From assembly GCA_035341855.1 (NCBI GenBank), contig DAOQWA010000001.1:62001-126000 (forward strand): a DNA stretch of 64,000 nt, in the 5' to 3' direction. This document shows positions 55,201 through 62,137 of this stretch, piece by piece; the first letter of the stretch is position 1, and the number at the start of each line of letters is the position of its first letter. Made by a program: the position numbers and the translations under genes. The stretch is from QQVM01 sp035341855 (GTDB lineage: Bacteria > Bacteroidota > Bacteroidia > AKYH767-A > 2013-40CM-41-45). The notes beneath the pieces were generated by a model, which did no database searches, was not told the origin of the DNA, and worked only from the letters and a program-made list of their open reading frames with translations.

Positions 55201-56740
55201 ACTCAGGGATAAAAAAGATTATCACACTTACACTTTCCCTGTAGGTACGGTCATTGAATCCGGTGAGTACCTTGTTGTTTCTGAAGACTTGCAAAAGTTT
55301 CAAACCTATTATCCGCAGGTCAACAATGTAATTGGTCCAATCGGTTTTAGTTTTGATAACGGAGATGATGAGGTTAGAATTTTCGACTACACAGAAACAA
55401 AAATACTGGAAGCAGATTATGAAGACGATTCTCCATGGCCTGTGAGTGCTGACGGACAAGGATATACTTTGGAGCTTGATGATCCGCTTGGAAATTTAAG
55501 TGATGCAAGTAATTGGTTCAGTGGTTGCCTTGGAGGGTCTCCGGGAAGAGCTTATTCTGCACCTTCAACAAATGTCAGTGCTTCCGGACCGACTGATTTT
55601 TGTATTGGAGGCCAGGTGGAACTGAGTTCCAACAACGGGTCAGGTAATACTTATCAATGGTATAACAACGGAAACATCATATTTGGGGCTACACAGTCAA
55701 ATTACACGGCAACAACAAGCGGCAACTATTCGGTGAATATAACAGACCAGGGATGCTCGGTTTTTTCTACGTCGATCAGTGTAAATGCAATTCCACAAGG
55801 TCTGCCGCCGGTTGCAGGCGGTGCATACACTTGCGGACCCGGCGCAGTAACTTTACATGCACATGCAAATGATACCGTCTTTTGGTATGAGGCTACATCA
55901 GGAAACTTGATTGGATATGGTGAAAATATTACAACACCTGCTTTGACGACAACTACAACCTTTTTGGCACAAACCTCAAGTGTATGCCCTAGTTCTGCCG
56001 TAACAGTGGTAGCAGAGATACGCGATGTTAGCATTTCACCCATAACGTATGATAACTTTACGTGTGGTACCGGTTCAGTCGCTTTATCAGCATCATCCCT
56101 TGAGCCCCTTTCATGGTATAGCAGCGGAGGAGCACTATTGGCGACAGGCTCCGTTTACATAACAAGAAACTTATCCTCAACTACCCAATACTACGTTGTA
56201 GCAGGAACAACATGTCCTAGTCAACCTAGTTCGGTCACCGCTCATGTTTTTCCCGCACCTTCAATATATCTAGGCGCAGATACAGTTATTAATTCAGGTA
56301 GCAGTTTAACACTGGATGCAGGTCCGGCTTTCACAGATTATTTGTGGTCTACCGGAGCTACCACGCAGAGCATTGTCGTGAATTCAGCTGACCTGTATTC
56401 TGTTACTGTTACTGATGCAAACAACTGTACAGCTACTGACATGATTGACATCGGAATATATACCGGACTTAGCAATCAACATTCAGCAACCAATTCTCTA
56501 AAGGTATATCCTACACCGGCGCGTGATCATATAGTGCTCCAGTACCAACAGACAGGCACATCAGCAGCTTTAATACGTTTGTTTAATCCTGAAGGAAAAC
56601 TTATGCTCATGGAAAGTCACAATGGCGCAGTCGGAGTGCAAGAGGTAAGTCTTGACCTCAGTCAGTTTGGTTCGGGAATTTATTTTCTTTCAGTAATAGA
56701 GAATTTCCGGGAACAGGTTATTTTATTACCATTAAATTAA
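52277..56740 (+). CDS. Secreted CotH/lamin-tail domain protein with T9SS type A signal
   Basis: Start at the ATG 52277 (1487 residues), which sits just before the signal peptide (TGFLFLFILISNYSVAQ); the frame to TTG 52241 is an unlikely extension. The order is: lamin tail domain (LINEICPSN, DDWIEIFNDG), a beta-sandwich, a chitobiase-like C-terminal domain (IRYTTDGSEPSSSS), CotH kinase-like domain (about 455-850), a second lamin tail domain (about 950-1075, SEINYHSASTQEAGDWIELH) and Ig-like units. The CotH part shows NKVHYRDALMERVM and YLLYDLDFGLGM, the metal-binding DxD-type motif. The end (VYPTPARDHIVLQ, GSGIYFLSV) is a sorting domain with PTP in place of PNP. It is predicted to be exported; CotH relatives are atypical protein kinases, with target unknown. 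Confidence 0.88.
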   Translation: MNSIFKPDFRTGFLFLFILISNYSVAQVLINEICPSNISNIVNENGQHDDWIEIFNDGSSPVNMGGYGLSDEIAKPYKFTFPFFELGPGQRAIVFASGINRTDLSNHWETAVLAQTTWKYFVGNSEPDTNWRNLNFNQSSWSSGQGGIGLGDGDDNTVISQCKSVMMRKEFFVPDTANINSAIFNIDYDDGFVAFLNGVEIARANLGVPGDRPRHDDYATHSHEAMMYQGHQPDSFYIDAEFLKTFLLPGVNVLAVQVHNSTSSSGDLSAIPFLSFGMLSSTQTFSNVPAWFRTPDFQYFQADFKLSRDGETILLTDDTGFNLDQQQYPRMDPGHSTGRSSDGSSSWCIFTSPTPLSSNASSTCYPGYASDPVFSLAEGFYSSSRSLSLSTSQSGAKIRYTTDGSEPSSSSSQYSSSININSTKTIRVKVYKSGYLPSPTFTKSYFINEDIDLPVVTVSLDPDDLWDYHTGIYATGPGADSAYPYKGANFWQDWEREASIEYYDVNKDRQLSFDAHIEIFGNYSQAKPQKSFEIKLSAELGTSEIEYPLFPDKPQITETDNFVLRNSGTDWNKVHYRDALMERVMKNTHSGYLATDPVVVFLNGDYWGVYTVHENHDQHWIKNNFGYKKDEIDFLLEGGNIETKFGSDDSFWDLINYATNQNPNGSQYYENIDEMLDINNFVDYMIAETYFNNGDWMGDWTNNIKMWRPQASGGKWKYLLYDLDFGLGMSGSVNDNRLAIARNPASQNYTSDLFDALLGNTQFKTYFINRYADLINTIFKSSNLKDVSEEFEDNMRHDMSDHFSKWSSFNGENFSISTWNSKISSMESFINSRPGKVRDHIQTEFSLQSQVSLTFNASPSGSGRIQISTVNPESYPWTGVYFRGNPVTITAMPNPGYEFDHWRSNVAISSNNPNQVLTVNFTSTDQITAYFSGSSESPKLTISEINYHSASTQEAGDWIELHNYGSVDLDISNWKLRDKKDYHTYTFPVGTVIESGEYLVVSEDLQKFQTYYPQVNNVIGPIGFSFDNGDDEVRIFDYTETKILEADYEDDSPWPVSADGQGYTLELDDPLGNLSDASNWFSGCLGGSPGRAYSAPSTNVSASGPTDFCIGGQVELSSNNGSGNTYQWYNNGNIIFGATQSNYTATTSGNYSVNITDQGCSVFSTSISVNAIPQGLPPVAGGAYTCGPGAVTLHAHANDTVFWYEATSGNLIGYGENITTPALTTTTTFLAQTSSVCPSSAVTVVAEIRDVSISPITYDNFTCGTGSVALSASSLEPLSWYSSGGALLATGSVYITRNLSSTTQYYVVAGTTCPSQPSSVTAHVFPAPSIYLGADTVINSGSSLTLDAGPAFTDYLWSTGATTQSIVVNSADLYSVTVTDANNCTATDMIDIGIYTGLSNQHSATNSLKVYPTPARDHIVLQYQQTGTSAALIRLFNPEGKLMLMESHNGAVGVQEVSLDLSQFGSGIYFLSVIENFREQVILLPLN

Positions 56741-56826
56741 TTCAGGAAACAGAAAACTCCTATTCCTGGTACATTCATTTATTTTGTGGAATTAGCACAT
56801 ATCTGCTTGAAATCTAATTTATCAAG

Positions 56827-56859
56827 TTGATCATTTCGTAGTCGATTTTTCTTACTTTG
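56827..56859 (+). promoter_or_regulatory. Candidate Bacteroidota-type promoter of the SpoIIE-type gene
   Basis: TTG (56827-56829) and TTACTTTG (56852-56859), 22 bases apart, resemble the -33 TTG and -7 TAnnTTTG elements of the phylum's housekeeping sigma factor (one mismatch). The start codon is 65 bases on. Confidence 0.45.
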
Positions 56860-56924
56860 CATTTCACTTAATTTCTCAATGATCAAAGCTTTAGCATTGA
56901 GAAATTCTGCGAAAATTATTTTCG

Positions 56925-59081
56925 ATGCGAAACTCTTTATTACTTTTTATTTTCATACTCTTTAACCTTCCGGGGATTTACTCTAAAAATGTTTCAGCAG
57001 ACACTCTCACATATGAGGTTTTAAAAGAAGACTATGACTTAAGTAAAAATTGGTTGATATCTTTAAAAGACAACCCTTCTTTTGCTGATCCACTTTTTGA
57101 TGATTCTTCCTGGCCCGACAGCAGAGATAAGGACTTAAATAATTATCTGGATTCAATTTCAGCATATCCACCATTCATCGTGTGGCTCAGAACTCACTTC
57201 TATGTTGAAAAAGAAGTGCACAATTCGATTCTTTCCCTAAAGTTTATTGTAAGGGATGCTTGTGAAATTTATCTTGATGGAAAAAAGATCAAAACCATTG
57301 GAACTGTTCACACAGAAAACAAACCAGGTATATCAGGCTTCAATTTAAGACCTATACCTCACCCTGTCGTTCTTGACAGTGGCGAACATGTTTTGGCAAT
57401 TCGATATTCATTTTTTACGATCGGAAGTCCAAGCAAAGCAATTCAGTTTGATGTGATGAATAAAACAATTGGGATGAAGGTAGAAGTCTCCAACATAGAG
57501 AGGGCTTTGGAAAAATTGGCAGACAGATCCGACACTTTCATTTTCGCATTTTTTTCAGGATTATTTATAACATTGAGCCTGTTCCATTTCATACTATTCC
57601 TGTTCTTTCGTCGAAACAGGACAAATTTATATTATAGTCTTTTCACACTCTTCCTATTCATTATTTTCTTTGGAATATACAAAGTCACAAACGGTTCTGA
57701 CCTGAGCACCACATTAACAATCGGAAAACTTGAAATAGGCGCGGTATTGTATATTCCACTTCTATTTATAGCTCTGCTATACCAAATTTTCTACAAGAGA
57801 ATACTGGTCTATTTTTGGATACTTGGCGCTGCGGTAAGCATCGGTATCTTTCTTGTAGCCTATTCGGATATCCAGAATGTAGGTGGAGTACTTATTCTCA
57901 TGTATATTTTGTTAAGTATAATTGAAATCCTAAGAATATATTTTAAAGCATGGAAGAAGAAAAAAGAAGGAGCCGGAATTTTTCTTTTCGGTATTTTAAT
58001 GCCCCCGGTAGGTACGGCAATTCTTGCATTGATCTCAGACATTATGGATTCCATGGGTTCAACACAACTGGCAAATAATATCAGTGAATCTTTGAGCGGC
58101 TTTTTTGGTTACAGTATGTTATTGAGCGTATCTGTATCGATGACCATTTATTTGGCAAAAGAATTTTCAAGAATAAACCTGAAATTAAGTCAACAAATTA
58201 CCGAGATCAAACATCTGTTTCAAAAAACTATAACACAGGAAAATGAAAAGAAGAAAATCCTGGAAAACCAAAATATTGAACTTGATAAAAAAGTTAAAGA
58301 AAGAACGTCTGAGCTTGCTCAAAAAAATCGCGACATTCTTGACAACCTTCAATATGCACAACGGATTCAGTCAGCTATTTTGCCTGAAACAAGTTTAGTA
58401 TACCAGGTACTGACAGATGCTTTTATTTTGTATCGTCCAAAAGATATTGTGAGTGGCGACTTTTATACTTTTTCTCAGAAAGACGGAAAGGTGATAATAA
58501 CGGCAGGTGATTGTACAGGACATGGAGTCACCGGAGCCTTCTTAAGCATGATCGGTATTTCATTGTTAAATCAGCTTGTGAATGAATCTGGGATCACCAA
58601 CCCTGCTCAAATATTAAATCACTTAAATAATGGGATCATTAGTGCTTTGAAACAAAGGTCAGATGAAGTAAGTGATGGTATGGATATCGCTATCTGTAGT
58701 TTCGACCTTCAAAAGAATATTCTTGAATATTCAGGTGCGAACCGACCTTTGTATTTATTACGAAACGGAGAGATCAAAGAAATAAAACCTGATAAACTTG
58801 CTATTGGTGGATTCAGATTAAAGACAGAAGCCGAATTTACCAGTCATCATTTAGAATTAATTGCAGGTGATCAGATTTATATCTTCTCCGATGGCTTCGC
58901 AGATCAGTTTGGTGGCGAGAAAGGTAAAAAGCTATTAAGTAAAAGACTCAGAGAGAAACTTGTCTCCTTGGGCAATATTCCAATGAAGGAACAAGAAAAA
59001 TTATTGAATCAGTATTTTGACGATTGGAAAGGACATTTTGAACAAGTTGACGATGTCTTACTGATTGGAATTAGGGTTTGA
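56925..59081 (+). CDS. 7TMR-DISM membrane receptor with SpoIIE-type serine phosphatase
   Basis: 718 residues. A signal peptide (LLLFIFILFNLPGIYS) leads to a periplasmic jelly-roll domain (about 25-195; FIVWLRTHFYVE, FIVRDACEIYLDGKKIKTIG). Seven membrane helices (about 205-415) follow as in 7TMR-DISM proteins, then a coiled coil (about 425-475). The C-terminal PP2C/SpoIIE phosphatase domain (about 490-718) has the metal-binding blocks SGDFYTF, AGDCTGHGVTGAFLSM and FSDGFADQFGG. It would sense an external signal and dephosphorylate a serine or threonine target, such as an anti-sigma antagonist; no such partner gene is adjacent. It stands alone between two T9SS cargo genes. Confidence 0.92.
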   Translation: MRNSLLLFIFILFNLPGIYSKNVSADTLTYEVLKEDYDLSKNWLISLKDNPSFADPLFDDSSWPDSRDKDLNNYLDSISAYPPFIVWLRTHFYVEKEVHNSILSLKFIVRDACEIYLDGKKIKTIGTVHTENKPGISGFNLRPIPHPVVLDSGEHVLAIRYSFFTIGSPSKAIQFDVMNKTIGMKVEVSNIERALEKLADRSDTFIFAFFSGLFITLSLFHFILFLFFRRNRTNLYYSLFTLFLFIIFFGIYKVTNGSDLSTTLTIGKLEIGAVLYIPLLFIALLYQIFYKRILVYFWILGAAVSIGIFLVAYSDIQNVGGVLILMYILLSIIEILRIYFKAWKKKKEGAGIFLFGILMPPVGTAILALISDIMDSMGSTQLANNISESLSGFFGYSMLLSVSVSMTIYLAKEFSRINLKLSQQITEIKHLFQKTITQENEKKKILENQNIELDKKVKERTSELAQKNRDILDNLQYAQRIQSAILPETSLVYQVLTDAFILYRPKDIVSGDFYTFSQKDGKVIITAGDCTGHGVTGAFLSMIGISLLNQLVNESGITNPAQILNHLNNGIISALKQRSDEVSDGMDIAICSFDLQKNILEYSGANRPLYLLRNGEIKEIKPDKLAIGGFRLKTEAEFTSHHLELIAGDQIYIFSDGFADQFGGEKGKKLLSKRLREKLVSLGNIPMKEQEKLLNQYFDDWKGHFEQVDDVLLIGIRV

Positions 59082-59101
59082 GATCTGTTTGCATGATACC
59101 T

Positions 59102-59156
59102 AAAAAAAACCGGGTTCTCAACCTCTGAAATTGAATCACAGAAATCGAAAACCCGG
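59102..59156. terminator. Bidirectional terminator between convergent genes
   Basis: CCGGGTT (59110-59116) pairs with AACCCGG (59150-59156) over a 33-base loop. The A8 run at 59102-59109 gives U8 on the minus transcript, so it fits best as the terminator of the 59177-61198 gene. Confidence 0.6.
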
Positions 59157-59176
59157 TATTAAAAATTACGCAATGA

Positions 59177-61198
59177 TTACTTTGTGATAGTCACTTTTTC
59201 AGTGTACACCTGACCATCAAGGATCATTCTCACAAAATAAATTCCTTCTGAGAAAGTATGAATATCAATTGTATTTGTCTCAGCAATACCGTTACGGCTA
59301 TAAACTTCACGTCCGGTGATATCGATCATGGATAAAGTAGCTGAGGAATTGCTATCCTTCACTTTCACAGTTAAAAGGTTTGAAGCAGGATTAGGATGCA
59401 TTGTAAACACATCTTGCTTGTAAACCTGAGGAACGCCAACGAACAAAGGATCAAGTACATTCAGGCGAAGAATAAATGTCGCTTCAAAACCGGCAGTTTC
59501 AACCGGAGACCATGCTGCTGATGGCGGAACTTGTGCAAAGCCTGTATTAGGCTGGAAGTTAAAGCTAGTATAACCCAGGCTAACATTATTAGTATATTCT
59601 CTGACACCTACAAAATAAGTTCCGGCAGCAATTTGGTACGGTGCTGAAGTAAATCCGAGTTGTACCATTACTCCATTTGCTGCATCACCTGCAGTGAAAG
59701 TGTATGTTCCCGTACTTGCTATCATTGTGCCCGGTGAACTTGTGAACGTATAAAGTTCTGCACTTACCATATCACCTGCTGTCGGAGAGTTGCACCAGAA
59801 TGTCACTGAGCTTGCAAATGAAGTACTGGAAACACTAAACTTCTGTCCCAAAACTCCACCGGCACCACCACCTATACCGAGACTGCTTTCAAACGTATTA
59901 TTGTCAAGACCTAAAGTAGAATCAGTAACAGTTAAATCGTATAATATGGTGTCATTTGAGTTATCTTCGTCTACCTGACTTCCGGTATTTAAAAATCCTG
60001 TAACATTATATACACCTAACTCAGAAGGAGTAAAGGCTGCAGAAGAAGATATGTTGGATTGAGCACCTGAAACGAAATTGAAAAGACGAGCAGTATCAGT
60101 CGACAAATTCACACCAGCACTATCCACATTCAATATGAAGTTGAGTGTATCAAAATCATTAGCTCCATAATTTGTTACATCCATGTCCCAAAAGAAGGCG
60201 CCTGTAAGGTGTTTTGGCACGTAAGTAAGTGGAGGACTGAAATTTAAACTATTTGCTACTGCATCATAAGCAGGTAAAACGAAGTCATTTAGTTCGTATG
60301 CAAACAAACGGTTGTTGGGTGATGTTTGAACAACTCCAATGATGCTGCGTGCGCCAGTAGAATCCAAACCCCATGTTATACCAAGACCACCAGCCAGGCT
60401 GGAGGCTTCAGTTGAACCAATATCAGTTGAAACATCATGCTGCACTAAATCAGGCATTCCTGTCGCTATATTTATACGACGAAGGTCAGCCTGTCCGGCA
60501 GATGACCCCTGATCAAAAGCCCAGACGTATGGTCCGCCTGTTGAATAGTGATCAATAGCAATTCCGTACATAGCTGTGAGGCCATGAGCAGCTGCAGGGA
60601 TAGATTGCAAAGCAGTACCTGTGCGGCTGATGAGCAAAATATCAGTATCGTAATCAGAAATCCAGAAACCGCCCGCACCGGCATTAGCTAAGGAGTCATA
60701 AGCCAAGCCACGAACAACAGCCGGAGCAGTGATCGTCGACACAAGGGTTTTTGTAGTTGGATTGATTTCATAAATAGTAGTAGTTGCAGCACCTGCAAAA
60801 ATGGAGGTTCCATCCCAGGTCATTGCGCGAACACCGGAAGTAGGTGTGCCTACACCTGCAACTTTAAAGCGAGCTGTCAGATTCCCATTTATATCATAAG
60901 TAAAAAGAGAGTCGACATTCCAGGTGCTTACCCAAAATTCGGTTCCTGTCCAAACTACACCTGCATGGCCGCCAGTAACGCCGCGTTGAGCAGTTAAATT
61001 ATAATTTTTTTGAACATCGAATAAGGCATTTACCTGATTTCCCGGATTGGCTTTTCTTGCTGAAGAAAAGTCTTGTGAATTTGACAGGCTATGTAAAACA
61101 TCAGTAGACCTGACAGTAGTTGCTCTTTCAACTTGTGCAAATAGCATAGTGCCTGCGCCAAGAAATAGAGCGGATGCGTAGAGTAATTTTCGTAACAT
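59177..61198 (-). CDS. T9SS cargo protein with propeller-like N-terminal domain
   Basis: 673 residues with a signal peptide (LLYASALFLGAGTMLFAQ). Residues about 70-310 hold repeated strands such as GGHAGVVWTGTEFWVSTWNV, VRAMTWDGTSIFAGAATTT and VRGLAYDSLANAGAGGFWIS, resembling a NHL/SMP-30-like beta-propeller. Residues about 310-590 are Ig-like sandwiches (YNVTGFLNTGSQVDEDNSND). The end (FTMHPNPASNLLTVKVK, MIDITGREVYSRNGI, EGIYFVRMI) is a type A sorting domain. It is exported; function unknown. A near-consensus promoter element lies 26 bases ahead of the start. Confidence 0.9.
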   Translation of the reverse strand: MLRKLLYASALFLGAGTMLFAQVERATTVRSTDVLHSLSNSQDFSSARKANPGNQVNALFDVQKNYNLTAQRGVTGGHAGVVWTGTEFWVSTWNVDSLFTYDINGNLTARFKVAGVGTPTSGVRAMTWDGTSIFAGAATTTIYEINPTTKTLVSTITAPAVVRGLAYDSLANAGAGGFWISDYDTDILLISRTGTALQSIPAAAHGLTAMYGIAIDHYSTGGPYVWAFDQGSSAGQADLRRINIATGMPDLVQHDVSTDIGSTEASSLAGGLGITWGLDSTGARSIIGVVQTSPNNRLFAYELNDFVLPAYDAVANSLNFSPPLTYVPKHLTGAFFWDMDVTNYGANDFDTLNFILNVDSAGVNLSTDTARLFNFVSGAQSNISSSAAFTPSELGVYNVTGFLNTGSQVDEDNSNDTILYDLTVTDSTLGLDNNTFESSLGIGGGAGGVLGQKFSVSSTSFASSVTFWCNSPTAGDMVSAELYTFTSSPGTMIASTGTYTFTAGDAANGVMVQLGFTSAPYQIAAGTYFVGVREYTNNVSLGYTSFNFQPNTGFAQVPPSAAWSPVETAGFEATFILRLNVLDPLFVGVPQVYKQDVFTMHPNPASNLLTVKVKDSNSSATLSMIDITGREVYSRNGIAETNTIDIHTFSEGIYFVRMILDGQVYTEKVTITK

Positions 61199-61554
61199 AT
61201 TTGGTTAGGGTTAAGATTTGACCCAAATGTAGGAAAGATAAAGAGTTTTCAGAACACTCACGTGTCATATTATTGTGCTTTTCCGGCTTAGTTGAGTCGA
61301 AGGGATAACGGGTGGACCTCCAAGCAATCGGCAAACGACATCAAAAATGTTAAATTTCAATCAATTAATAATTTTCCGGTGCATGGCTTTGAAAATGCTG
61401 ATTTCAGTCCATAAGAATTAATTAACTAAAATGTACATATTTTTTCTAATTACAGCTTTTCTTTATACCTTTTGCCTTGTAACTTGATGAATCAGGTCCT
61501 GAATAAATCACAGGTTGAAAAATTCGCCATTAATGACCCCATTCAGTTAATTCT
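61199..61554. other. Divergent intergenic region, 356 bases
   Basis: This holds the promoter of the T9SS cargo gene on the minus strand (see next entry) and presumably that of the DUF1456 gene. Otherwise AT-rich without hairpins or repeats. Confidence 0.45.
61224..61231 (-). promoter_or_regulatory. Candidate -7 promoter element of the 59177-61198 gene
   Basis: On the minus strand the sequence is TACATTTG, an exact match to the Bacteroidota -7 consensus TAnnTTTG. A TTC trinucleotide about 20 bases further upstream is a near match to the -33 TTG. Confidence 0.55.
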
Positions 61555-61788
61555 ATGATCAGCAATAACGACGTTTTGAAAAAGTTGCGGGTAGCTCTCG
61601 AATTGCGAGACGATGATATTATTAAGATTTTAAAGCTTGTAGATTTTGAGATTGGCAAAACAGAGTTAAGTGCCTTTTTCCGCAGCGAAGACCACCCTAA
61701 CTATAAATTATGTGGAGATCAGGTACTAAGAAATTTTTTGAATGGCCTGGTGATTTATAAGAGAGGGCCAAGACCCAAATCACAATAA
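61555..61788 (+). CDS. DUF1456 (YehS-like) protein, single repeat
   Basis: 77 residues, soluble. The sequence NDVLKKLRVALELRDDDIIK, then LKLVDFEIGKTELSAFFRSE and LRNFLNGLVIYKRG, is typical of DUF1456. E. coli YehS has about 156 residues with two such repeats; this protein has one. It looks like an intact gene rather than a fragment, since it starts and ends near the usual repeat borders and no second repeat follows in any frame up to 62137. Function is unknown in the family. Confidence 0.85.
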   Translation: MISNNDVLKKLRVALELRDDDIIKILKLVDFEIGKTELSAFFRSEDHPNYKLCGDQVLRNFLNGLVIYKRGPRPKSQ

Positions 61789-62137
61789 TCCGGAGTACCT
61801 GTATCGGTCACAGTAGAATTGAGAAATTCCGGAATCTTGGTTTCTTTCTCCGAATTCCCAAATTATTGTTTGAACATAATTATGCCTTGATGACTTTCAA
61901 AGCTTAAGTACTCTTTTTTCTTGTTTATAGTGTATTTTTCCGTGTTCAGTCATTTTTTCTTGCCGAAAAGAAAGGAATTACCGAGTTTTAATCTTAACTT
62001 GTATTTCAGTTTAATGCTATTAAACTTACTCGGTTGTTAATGGTAGTCTGGAATAACTGTTACGAAAAAACCTACAATAAAAATTTCGCCGAGCCTCATT
62101 TGTAAATATTTTATTCATTTACCAAATTTACGAGTTC
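61789..62137. other. Intergenic region, 349 bases
   Basis: No gene supported. AT-rich upstream region of the following surface protein gene; I cannot place a clear promoter. No strong terminator for the DUF1456 gene is seen. Confidence 0.45.

Noticed and set aside
56743..56768. Hairpin CAGGAA/TTCCTG after the CotH gene as a terminator
   Set aside because: The stem is only six bases with a 14-base loop and no T-run follows.
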